Source: an uncultured Pseudomonas sp.
GTDB lineage: Bacteria > Pseudomonadota > Gammaproteobacteria > Pseudomonadales > Pseudomonadaceae
Assembly (NCBI RefSeq): GCF_946885885.1
Contig: NZ_CAMPHN010000206.1
Coordinates: 1-7,138, forward strand
DNA: 7,138 nt
Direction: 5' to 3'
Shown here: positions 1 through 5,662 of the stretch, one piece after another
Numbering within the stretch: position 1 is the first letter of the stretch
How the letters are laid out: each line of letters opens with the position of its first letter
Program-made: the position numbers and the translations under genes
The notes under the pieces: model-generated
The model's database searches: none
Seen by the model: the letters and a program-made list of their open reading frames with translations, nothing else
Told to the model about the DNA's origin: nothing

Positions 1-531
1 CTGGCCATCGGCGAGCCGCCGGCGACCAAGGGCTATCCGCCGTCGGTGTTCGCCAAACTGCCGAAACTGGTCGAGCGAGCCGGCAATGCCGAAGCGGGCG
101 GGGGCTCGATCACCGCGTTCTACACCGTGCTGAGCGAGGGCGACGATCAGCAGGACCCGATCGCCGATGCCGCGCGTGGGGTGCTCGATGGCCATATCGT
201 GCTGTCGCGACGCTTCGCCGAGGAAGGCCACTATCCGGCCATCGACATCGAAGCCTCGATCAGCCGGGTGATGCCGCAAGTGGTCTCGGCCGAACACCTG
301 AAACACTCGCAGCGCTTCAAACAACTGTGGTCGCGCTATCAGCAAAGCCGGGATTTGATCAGCGTGGGCGCCTACGTGCCCGGTGGCGACGCCGATACCG
401 ACCTGGCCATCGCGCGGCATCCGGCGATGCTCAAGTACCTGCGCCAAGGCCTGCGTGACAGCGAAGACCTGCAGCGCAGCGGCGAGTTGCTCGCGGCCAC
501 CTTCAAACCCGCCGCCGCGCCGGCGTCTTAA
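1..531 (+). CDS. fliI: Flagellum-specific ATPase FliI, C-terminal part (5' end outside window)
   Basis: The open frame enters the window at base 1 and ends with TAA at 529-531, giving the last 176 residues of a protein usually about 450 long. It starts [20 protein letters not shown], the conserved stretch just after the Walker B region of FliI/SctN-type export ATPases. It continues with [21 protein letters not shown] and [23 protein letters not shown], both typical of the F1-beta-like catalytic core. The C-terminal helical part follows. The Walker A loop lies upstream of the window. FliI works as a hexamer at the cytoplasmic base of the flagellar export gate, where ATP hydrolysis helps deliver export substrates. 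fliJ follows after 3 bp, as in most fliEFGHIJ operons. No initiation site is visible; the GTG at 46 is internal, because the conserved sequence extends upstream of it to the window edge. Confidence 0.96.
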   Translation: MAIGEPPATKGYPPSVFAKLPKLVERAGNAEAGGGSITAFYTVLSEGDDQQDPIADAARGVLDGHIVLSRRFAEEGHYPAIDIEASISRVMPQVVSAEHLKHSQRFKQLWSRYQQSRDLISVGAYVPGGDADTDLAIARHPAMLKYLRQGLRDSEDLQRSGELLAATFKPAAAPAS

Positions 532-534
532 GGT

Positions 535-984
535 ATGGCGCAGAACCGTGCCGCGCGTTTGGCGCCGGTGGTGGCGATGGCCGAGCGCGCCGAGCGTGAA
601 GCCGCCTTGCAGTTGGGGCATTGCCAGGGGCTGCTCAGCCAGGCCGAGGTCAAACTGGGCGAGCTGGAACACTACCGCAGCGATTACCAGCAGCAATGGA
701 TCGACGAAGGCCAACGCGGCGTATCCGGCCAATGGCTGATGAACTACCAGCGCTTTCTTTCGCAGTTGGAAACCGCCATCGGCCAACAGCGCAACACCAT
801 GGAATGGCACCGACAGAATGCCCAGCGTGCGAAAGAGACCTGGCAGCAGCGCTACGCGCGCCTCGAAGGCTTGCGCAAACTGGTCGAGCGCTATCGAGAG
901 GAAGCGCGCCTAGCCGAGGATAAACGCGAGCAAAAACTCCTCGACGAATTGGCGCAACGCCTGAGCGGTAGAGATTTGAGCTGA
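535..984 (+). CDS. fliJ: Flagellar export protein FliJ
   Basis: This encodes 149 residues, close to the usual FliJ length of about 145-150. The protein is almost entirely charged, Gln-rich and helical, consistent with the long antiparallel two-helix coiled coil of FliJ. Recognisable stretches are MAQNRAARLAPVVAMAEREAE-like sequence at the start, QLGHCQGLLSQAEVKLGELEHYR at about 27-49, and the late conserved patch ARLEGLRKLVERYREEARLAEDKREQKLLDE. FliJ occupies the centre of the FliI hexamer, contacts the FlhA export gate, and escorts export chaperones. The ATG at 535 lies 3 bp after the fliI stop. The only purine-rich sequence before it overlaps that stop codon, so translation is probably coupled to fliI. 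The fliI context makes the assignment firm even though FliJ sequences diverge widely. Confidence 0.93.
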   Translation: MAQNRAARLAPVVAMAERAEREAALQLGHCQGLLSQAEVKLGELEHYRSDYQQQWIDEGQRGVSGQWLMNYQRFLSQLETAIGQQRNTMEWHRQNAQRAKETWQQRYARLEGLRKLVERYREEARLAEDKREQKLLDELAQRLSGRDLS

Positions 985-1106
985 TTGGCAGTTGCCGTTA
1001 ACGGTTCTGGATGCTACATCTTCTCCATGCGGATTACGCACTTGACTACTCGCGGCGGACTTCGACCGGCTGCCGAGCAGGCGCGTCATCGACTGTCCGG
1101 CTGAAG

Positions 1107-1113
1107 AAAGGAG
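1107..1113 (+). promoter_or_regulatory. Ribosome binding site of hsbA
   Basis: AAAGGAG lies 6 nt before the ATG at 1120. It is the strongest Shine-Dalgarno match in the module and fixes the start of the STAS-domain gene. Confidence 0.8.
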
Positions 1114-1119
1114 TAGTTC

Positions 1120-1425
1120 ATGGCCATCACCTCGCTGTCATCATCCGATGGGCAAGAGTTGACCATAGTGATTCAAGGGCGCTTCGATTTCGGCGCGCAT
1201 CAAGAGTTTCGCGACGCCTACGAACGCGTCAATACCACACCGAAGAGCTATGTAGTGGACCTCAAAGGCACCACCTACCTCGACAGCTCCGCGTTGGGCA
1301 TGTTGTTGTTGCTGCGCGATCATGCCGGTGGCGATCAGTCGCAGATCCGCCTGCTCAACTGCAACCCGGACGTACGCAAGATTCTTGCTATCTCCAATTT
1401 CGAACAGCTGTTCCAGATCGCCTGA
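1120..1425 (+). CDS. hsbA: STAS-domain anti-anti-sigma factor, HsbA type
   Basis: This encodes a 101-residue single STAS domain, the size of SpoIIAA/HsbA-type proteins. It opens with a strand (LTIVIQGRFDFGAHQEFRDA), then SYVVDLKGTTYLDSSALGML, the STAS signature in which one Ser of the pair Ser56/Ser57 after Asp55 is the expected phosphoacceptor. It ends with the hydrophobic NFEQLFQIA tail typical of the family. In Pseudomonas aeruginosa, HsbA is phosphorylated or dephosphorylated by HsbR. Its phosphorylation state decides whether it binds the anti-sigma factor FlgM or the diguanylate cyclase HsbD, and so affects swarming and biofilm formation. Here the gene lies 135 bp after fliJ and 13 bp before the HsbR-type gene, so it is the first gene of a three-gene relay unit. 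The orthology call rests on domain, size and neighbours. That its target is FlgM in this organism is inference. Confidence 0.88.
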   Translation: MAITSLSSSDGQELTIVIQGRFDFGAHQEFRDAYERVNTTPKSYVVDLKGTTYLDSSALGMLLLLRDHAGGDQSQIRLLNCNPDVRKILAISNFEQLFQIA

Positions 1426-1438
1426 GCCGGTTCTCAGC

Positions 1439-3130
1439 ATGCCAGCGAGTTTGTCCATTCTGATCGTCGAGGACAACGCGGCCGACCGCATGTTGTTGTC
1501 CACTATCGTCAGTCGTCAGGGCCATCGTAGCCTGACCGCGGGCAACGGTCTGGAGGCGGTCGCGCTGTTCGAGCAGGAGCGCCCGCAGTTGGTGCTGATG
1601 GACGCCTTGATGCCATTGATGGATGGCTTCGAAGCCGCGCGGCGGATCAAGCAGATGGCCGGCGAATCGCTGGTGCCGATCATCTTTCTGACTTCGCTGA
1701 CCGAAGGCGAAGCCCTGGTGCGTTGCCTGGAGGCCGGCGGCGACGACTTTCTCGCCAAGCCCTACAACCGGGTGATTCTAGAAGCCAAGATCAAGGCTAT
1801 GGATCGCCTGCGCCGTTTGCACGAGACGGTGTTGCAACAGCGCGACCTGATCGCCAAGCACAACGAGCATTTGCTGACCGAGCAGCGGGTGGCCAAAGCG
1901 GTATTCGACAAGGTGGCGCATTCCGGCTGCCTGGCCGCGCCGAACATCCGCTATCTGCAATCGCCCTATGCGCTGTTCAATGGCGATTTGCTGCTGGCCG
2001 CCTACAAGCCGTCGGGCGGTATGCACGTGCTGTTGGGGGATTTCACCGGCCATGGTTTGCCGGCGGCAATCGGCGCCATGCCGCTGGCGGAAGTGTTCCA
2101 TGGCATGACGGCGAAAGGGCATTGCCTGGCGGAAATTCTTCGCGAGCTCAACGCCAAGCTCAAACATATCCTGCCGGTGGGGGTGTTCTGCTGCGCCACC
2201 GTGTTCAATCTGAGTTTTCAGCGTCGGGTGGTCGAGGTGTGGAACGGCGGCTTGCCCGATGGCTACTTGCTCCATGGCGGCACGCGTACGCCCTTGGTAT
2301 CGCGGCATCTGCCGCTGGGCATTCTGGAGCCCGCGCAGTTCAACGACAGCTGCGAGGTCTATCCGATTCAGACCGGCGACCGCATCTTTCTGCTTTCGGA
2401 TGGCGTGCTGGAAGCCCCTAACGACCAGGCCGAGTTATTCGGCGAAGCGCGTTTGCTCGAGGTGTTCGCCAATAACCGCGAGCCGGCGCAACTGTTTTCC
2501 GAGATCCGCCAGGCGCTCGCGCATTTCAGCGGCGAGCCGCAAGACGATGTCAGTCTGGTGGAAATCAGCATGATCGATGAGGCGCTGCTCAACCGTCCGC
2601 CATTGCGTTTCGCCGATAGCGGGCAAAGCAGTCCGTTGGATTGGTCGGCCAGTTTCGAATTCCGCGGCGAGACCTTGCAGCGCTTCAACCCGCTGCCGTT
2701 TCTCCTGCAGTTGCTGCTCGAGGTGCAGGGCCTGCGCCCTCAGGGCGGCGCGCTGTTCAGCGTGTTGGCCGAGCTTTATTCCAATGCCCTGGAGCATGGC
2801 GTGCTGGGGCTGGATTCGGCGCTCAAGCGCAATGCCGAAGGCTTCGCCGAGTATTACCGGCAGCGTAGCGAGCGCCTCGCCGATCTTGGCGAGGGTTATG
2901 TGCGTTTTCACTTGCAGCTGTTGCCCGAGCACCTGGGCGGGCGCTTGATCGTGCGAGTCGAGGACAGCGGCGCGGGCTTCGACGGGCAAGCTATTCTGGG
3001 CCAGCAGCTGCATGCCGATCGGTTGTTCGGTCGGGGCCTGGCGCTGATTCGGCAATTGAGCGAGCGCTGTACCCTGGCCGACGACGGTCGTGGGGTTAGC
3101 GTGGAGTTTTCATGGTCAGCTGAGGCATAA
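1439..3130 (+). CDS. hsbR: Response regulator with PP2C phosphatase and serine-kinase (HATPase) domains, HsbR type
   Basis: This encodes 563 residues in three parts. Residues 5-120 are a receiver domain with acidic pair Glu11/Asp12, phosphoacceptor Asp55 (LVLMDALMP), Thr85 and Lys107 (AKPYN). Residues about 118-155 form a helical linker. Residues about 160-375 are a PP2C/SpoIIE-like phosphatase, with NGD at 181-183, GDFTGHG at 200-206, LLSDGVLEA around Asp321 and QDDVSL at Asp369/Asp370. Residues about 415-563 are an HATPase of the anti-sigma kinase type, with N box ELYSNALEHG (Asn449), DSGAGF (509-514) and GRG (531-533). Such proteins phosphorylate and dephosphorylate the STAS partner, with the balance set by phosphorylation of the receiver from HptB. 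The frame is open back to 1322, but that ATG lies inside hsbA. The ATG at 1439 puts the first receiver strand (LSILIVEDN) right at the N-terminus. No clear ribosome site precedes it, which suggests coupling to hsbA. All key residues are intact. Confidence 0.92.
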   Translation: MPASLSILIVEDNAADRMLLSTIVSRQGHRSLTAGNGLEAVALFEQERPQLVLMDALMPLMDGFEAARRIKQMAGESLVPIIFLTSLTEGEALVRCLEAGGDDFLAKPYNRVILEAKIKAMDRLRRLHETVLQQRDLIAKHNEHLLTEQRVAKAVFDKVAHSGCLAAPNIRYLQSPYALFNGDLLLAAYKPSGGMHVLLGDFTGHGLPAAIGAMPLAEVFHGMTAKGHCLAEILRELNAKLKHILPVGVFCCATVFNLSFQRRVVEVWNGGLPDGYLLHGGTRTPLVSRHLPLGILEPAQFNDSCEVYPIQTGDRIFLLSDGVLEAPNDQAELFGEARLLEVFANNREPAQLFSEIRQALAHFSGEPQDDVSLVEISMIDEALLNRPPLRFADSGQSSPLDWSASFEFRGETLQRFNPLPFLLQLLLEVQGLRPQGGALFSVLAELYSNALEHGVLGLDSALKRNAEGFAEYYRQRSERLADLGEGYVRFHLQLLPEHLGGRLIVRVEDSGAGFDGQAILGQQLHADRLFGRGLALIRQLSERCTLADDGRGVSVEFSWSAEA

Positions 3131-3147
3131 TCCGACGCCTTCTGTTC

Positions 3148-3153
3148 GGGGAG
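3148..3153 (+). promoter_or_regulatory. Ribosome binding site supporting the TTG start of hptB
   Basis: GGGGAG lies 6 nt before TTG at 3160. This well-placed Shine-Dalgarno sequence is the reason for choosing the TTG start. The next in-frame ATG (3211) would remove 17 residues of the first helix. Confidence 0.7.
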
Positions 3154-3159
3154 CGACCC

Positions 3160-3513
3160 TTGTCCGACATTCATCTAGATAATGCTGTTCTGGCTGCATT
3201 GCAGGACGTCATGGAGGACGAGTATCCGGTACTGCTGGATACTTTTCTGGCCGACTCCGAAGAACGCTTGCGCCTGTTGCGCCAGGCCGAACGAACGGGC
3301 GATGCGCAAAATTTGCGCTTGGCCGCCCACAGCTTCAAAGGCAGTTGCAGCAATATGGGCGCCTCGATGCTGGCCGGGCTGTGCAAGCAGCTGGAAGAAG
3401 TCGGTCGCCGCGAGTTGCTGGCCGAGGCGCCGGAACTGATCGAACAGGTGGAGCGCGAATTCGCCATCGTACGCATCTTGCTGAAATCCGAACGGCAGCG
3501 TTACCGGATATAG
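3160..3513 (+). CDS. hptB: Histidine phosphotransfer (HPt) protein, HptB type
   Basis: This encodes 117 residues forming a single HPt four-helix bundle. The phospho-accepting histidine is His57 in LAAHSFKGSCSNMGA, the standard HPt motif (H-x-F/L-K-G-S-x-x-N-x-G). The N-terminal helix DEYPVLLDTFLADSEERLRLLRQA is typical of the fold. In Pseudomonas, HptB receives phosphate from hybrid sensor kinases and passes it to the receiver of HsbR. Length and motif match, and the gene follows hsbR by 29 bp as part of the same unit. Translation starts at TTG (see the ribosome binding site entry). No sensor kinase gene is present in the window, so the donor acts from elsewhere. The frame-shadow continuation towards fliK is not part of this gene. 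Confidence 0.9.
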   Translation: MSDIHLDNAVLAALQDVMEDEYPVLLDTFLADSEERLRLLRQAERTGDAQNLRLAAHSFKGSCSNMGASMLAGLCKQLEEVGRRELLAEAPELIEQVEREFAIVRILLKSERQRYRI

Positions 3514-3578
3514 AGAAACCCTCGGGGCGCGGAAATATCCATCGAGCCCTACGCCTCAACCGGCCGTTGTCGGCATCT

Positions 3579-3594
3579 TGGCCCAGCCTTTGCA
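3579..3594 (+). promoter_or_regulatory. Sigma-54 (RpoN) promoter of fliK
   Basis: TGGCCC-N5-TTGCA has the GG (3580-3581) and GC (3592-3593) separated by exactly 10 bases. It departs from the TGGCAC-N5-TTGCA/T consensus at one position (A to C). Transcription would start near 3605, leaving a leader of about 28 nt before the fliK ATG. RpoN-dependent expression of hook and basal-body genes with the activators FleQ or FleR is established in Pseudomonas, so the context supports the call. No activator site was identified. Confidence 0.82.
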
Positions 3595-3620
3595 ATCCCT
3601 CCGTTACGACCCATACCGAA

Positions 3621-3626
3621 CGGAGA
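3621..3626 (+). promoter_or_regulatory. Ribosome binding site of fliK
   Basis: CGGAGA lies 6 nt before the ATG at 3633. It decides the start of a frame that is otherwise open far upstream, back to 3345 inside hptB. Confidence 0.7.
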
Positions 3627-3632
3627 CTATCC

Positions 3633-4892
3633 ATGTCCGTCGCTCCCGATCTGTTGCTCAAATCGGCCCCTGAGATGAAGCCGAAAAGCGCCGCGGCCAA
3701 AGCGCCTGAAAAAGCACCTGAACCGCGTAGGAATGAGGCTTCCAGCTTCGCTCAGGTGTATGCCAAAGAGCGCCAGGCGAAGGCCGCCGAGCGTTCCGAG
3801 GCGCCTGCCAAACCGAGCCGCGATACGCAATCCACGGCTGCGGACGAACCCGCCAGCGATAGCGAGACTGCCGCCCAGCAGCCGGCCGTTGCCGAAAGCG
3901 GCAATCCCTTGCCGACCGACCCTGCGTTGCAGCCACCGGTGTTGGATCCGTTGATGCTGTTGGGTATGAACCCCATCGCCGATGGCGATATGGGTAGCGA
4001 GCTCGAATCGGGCCTCGAAGGCGAGCTCGAGGGCCTGCCCGTCGGCGCCAATTTAGTCGGCTCGGGACCGGCGAGCCTGACCGAGGCGAGCTTCGATGCG
4101 GACATCGATGCGCTCAATCAGTTGCCGGCGGTAAAGCTGGCGCTTGAGATGGGCAAGGCCGAGGCGGCCGCGCAGGGCTCCCCGGCGGCGCAGGCCGGCC
4201 AGGCGGCTTTGAACGCCGGGCAAGGCTTCGCCACTGCCATGGCCGCGATGGGCGCGCTGCAAGCGGAGCCGGAAGCGACCGAGGCGGGCGAAGTGCCGCT
4301 GCTCGAACTCACCGCCGAAGGCCTCGAAGCGCTCAAGGAAAGTTCGGCCGATACCCGGCCGGAAAACTTCGTCAGCAAGCTCAATGCGCTGAGCCAGGCG
4401 ATCGGCCAGCAAGCCGCATCGGCCCAGCGCGCGGCCCTGGTGCCCGGTTCGCCGGTGGCCATGCAGCAAGGCGGTTGGAGCGAGGCGGTGGTCGATCGGG
4501 TGATGTGGCTGTCCAGCCAGAACCTCAAGTCCGCCGAGATCCAGTTGGACCCCGCCGAGTTGGGGCGCCTCGAAGTGCGGATCAACATGAACCAGGAGCA
4601 AACCCAGGTGACCTTCGCCAGCCCCAACGCCAACGTGCGCGACGCGTTGGAAGGGCAGATGCACCGCTTGCGCGAGCTCTTCGCCCAGCAGGGCATGGAC
4701 ACCCTCGATGTGAACGTCTCGGACCAGTCGCTCAGCCGCGGTTGGCAGGGCCAGGAAGGCGAGGGCAGGGGCCGTGGCAATGCCGGCAACGACCCCACGG
4801 ATGCGCTTGACGAAGCCGTGTCCGGGCATCGTGTGGAAACCAACAACGGTCAGCTCGCCGGCACTCGCGGTATGGTCGATTATTACGCTTAG
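3633..4892 (+). CDS. fliK: Flagellar hook-length control protein FliK
   Basis: This encodes 419 residues in the two-part FliK layout. The first 270 or so residues are low-complexity, rich in Ala, Glu, Pro and Ser, and poorly conserved. They correspond to the exported ruler segment. The C-terminal hook-length domain (about 275-385) carries the family signature: WSEAVVDRVMWLSSQNLKSA, then IQLDPAELGRLEVRI (Leu305-Asp-Pro), and then NANVRDALEGQMHRLRELF and GMDTLDVNVSD. FliK is secreted during hook assembly; its C-terminal domain then acts on FlhB to switch export from hook to filament substrates. The tail (EGEGRGRGNAGN) is polar and flexible, as is usual. The gene has its own sigma-54 promoter and a hairpin just downstream, so it probably forms a single-gene unit. 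The ATG at 3633 is chosen because it follows the promoter and a good ribosome site. Repetitive Ala/Glu composition is normal here and not a sign of foreign origin. Confidence 0.93.
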   Translation: MSVAPDLLLKSAPEMKPKSAAAKAPEKAPEPRRNEASSFAQVYAKERQAKAAERSEAPAKPSRDTQSTAADEPASDSETAAQQPAVAESGNPLPTDPALQPPVLDPLMLLGMNPIADGDMGSELESGLEGELEGLPVGANLVGSGPASLTEASFDADIDALNQLPAVKLALEMGKAEAAAQGSPAAQAGQAALNAGQGFATAMAAMGALQAEPEATEAGEVPLLELTAEGLEALKESSADTRPENFVSKLNALSQAIGQQAASAQRAALVPGSPVAMQQGGWSEAVVDRVMWLSSQNLKSAEIQLDPAELGRLEVRINMNQEQTQVTFASPNANVRDALEGQMHRLRELFAQQGMDTLDVNVSDQSLSRGWQGQEGEGRGRGNAGNDPTDALDEAVSGHRVETNNGQLAGTRGMVDYYA

Positions 4893-4924
4893 CGCTGTAG
4901 TCGGTTGTGGCACTGATCTAAACT

Positions 4925-4963
4925 GCACCTCGCCCGCGTCCGAAAGAGACGCGGGCGAGGTGC
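4925..4963 (+). terminator. Rho-independent-type terminator after fliK
   Basis: A perfect 16-bp inverted repeat (arms 4925-4940 and 4948-4963, left arm GCACCTCGCCCGCGTC) encloses the 7-nt loop CGAAAGA and is followed by TTT. It starts 32 bp after the fliK stop and is the most stable simple hairpin I see in the window. The T tract is short (three), so termination efficiency is uncertain. The other side also reads out with a short T run, so it could act on both strands or simply protect the fliK 3' end. Confidence 0.8.
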
Positions 4964-5058
4964 TTTCAGGGGTGTGCATTCCGCGTTGGCGACCATTGGA
5001 GAGATCGCCTGGGTGCATACGTGCAGTTCGGCCGTTGCCAATGGCCATGGCTGCTATT

Positions 5059-5074
5059 TGGCATAACACTTGCT
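5059..5074 (+). promoter_or_regulatory. Sigma-54 (RpoN) promoter of fliL-fliM-fliN
   Basis: TGGCAT-N5-TTGCT has the GG (5060-5061) and GC (5072-5073) at the required 10-base spacing, and one deviation from consensus (C to T at the sixth base). Initiation would fall near 5085, giving a leader of about 40 nt before the fliL ATG. In Pseudomonas aeruginosa the fliL operon is RpoN- and FleQ-dependent, and FleQ is reported to bind within the leader of this promoter. The position right after a terminator and before the switch operon fits well. Confidence 0.86.
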
Positions 5075-5124
5075 CCTAACCCTTTGAAAGCGTATAGAGC
5101 TGCGAAAATCGACGGATTATTGGC

Positions 5125-5649
5125 ATGGCTAAGAAAAACCCGCCGCAAGACACCGCGCCAGCCGAGGTGGTCAAGCCGGCCGGCAAAATGAAACTAATCA
5201 TCCTGATCGTGGTGGTGCTGCTTTTGGCCGTGGGCCTGTCCGTTGGCGGCACCTGGTTCATCCTGAACAAAAGTGCGGACAAGAGCGAAGCCAAAACCGA
5301 AGAAGTGGCCAGCGCCACACCGCTCAAGCAGCCGGCGATCTACGAAGAGCTGATGCCGGCCTTCGTGGTCAACTTCAAACACAAGGGCCGCGCCCGCTAC
5401 ATGCAGGTCAGCGTGGCGCTGATGGCGCGCGACCAGGCGGCGCTGGATGCGCTCAAAGTTCATATGCCGGTGCTGCGCAATCGCTTGGTGATGCTGTTTT
5501 CCAGCCAGGATTTCGAGGCCCTGATCACCCCCGTGGGCAAGGAAATGCTGCTGCAGCAAGCCACTGCCAGCGTGCAGGAATTGGCCGAGAAGGAAACCGG
5601 CAAGGTGGCGATCGAGCGCGTGTTGTTTACTAATTTAGTGTTGCAGTAG
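5125..5649 (+). CDS. fliL: Flagellar basal body-associated protein FliL
   Basis: This encodes 174 residues, standard for FliL. A short positively charged cytoplasmic tail is followed by a single transmembrane helix at about residues 24-47 (LIILIVVVLLLAVGLSVGGTWFI). A charged linker and the periplasmic stomatin-like domain follow, starting near YEELMPAFVVNFKHKGRARYMQVSVALMARD. The end, ERVLFTNLVLQ, is the characteristic FliL C-terminus. FliL is an inner-membrane protein that forms a ring around the MotAB-type stators and supports torque. The ATG at 5125 is preceded by GACGGA about 8 nt upstream. It is the first gene after the sigma-54 promoter and lies 13 bp before fliM. Nothing is truncated. 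Confidence 0.95.
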   Translation: MAKKNPPQDTAPAEVVKPAGKMKLIILIVVVLLLAVGLSVGGTWFILNKSADKSEAKTEEVASATPLKQPAIYEELMPAFVVNFKHKGRARYMQVSVALMARDQAALDALKVHMPVLRNRLVMLFSSQDFEALITPVGKEMLLQQATASVQELAEKETGKVAIERVLFTNLVLQ

Positions 5650-5662
5650 TCAGGAGCCGAGC

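Noticed and set aside
986..1001. TGGCAGTTGC resembling a sigma-54 promoter after fliJ
   Set aside because: The TGGC and TTGC elements are far too close; the GG-N10-GC spacing is not met.
992..1020. TTGCCG-N17-TACATC with TG before the -10, as a possible sigma-70 promoter of hsbA
   Set aside because: Only 3 of 6 bases match at the -10 and 4 of 6 at the -35. This is not distinguishable from chance in this gap.
1072..1079. GCCGAGCA resembling the FliA (sigma-28) -10 GCCGATAA before hsbA
   Set aside because: There is no matching -35 at the required distance.
1322..1438. Upstream extension of the hsbR frame to an ATG inside hsbA
   Set aside because: The extra 39 residues overlap hsbA in another frame and look like random translation. 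Receiver domains begin right after the start chosen at 1439.
3563..3574. GCCG-TTGT-CGGC hairpin between hptB and fliK as a terminator
   Set aside because: The stem is only 4 bp, there is no T tract, and it sits just before the promoter.
3345..3632. Upstream extension of the fliK frame into hptB
   Set aside because: It overlaps hptB and would cross the sigma-54 promoter. The ATG at 3633 has a proper ribosome site.
4908..4927. TGGCAC followed by TGCAC near the end of fliK, resembling a sigma-54 promoter
   Set aside because: The GG to GC spacing is 14 instead of 10, and the second element lies inside the terminator stem.
4053..5069. Open frame on the - strand (338 codons) opposite fliK
   Set aside because: It is a shadow of fliK that runs through the terminator hairpin, with no domain and no ribosome site evident.
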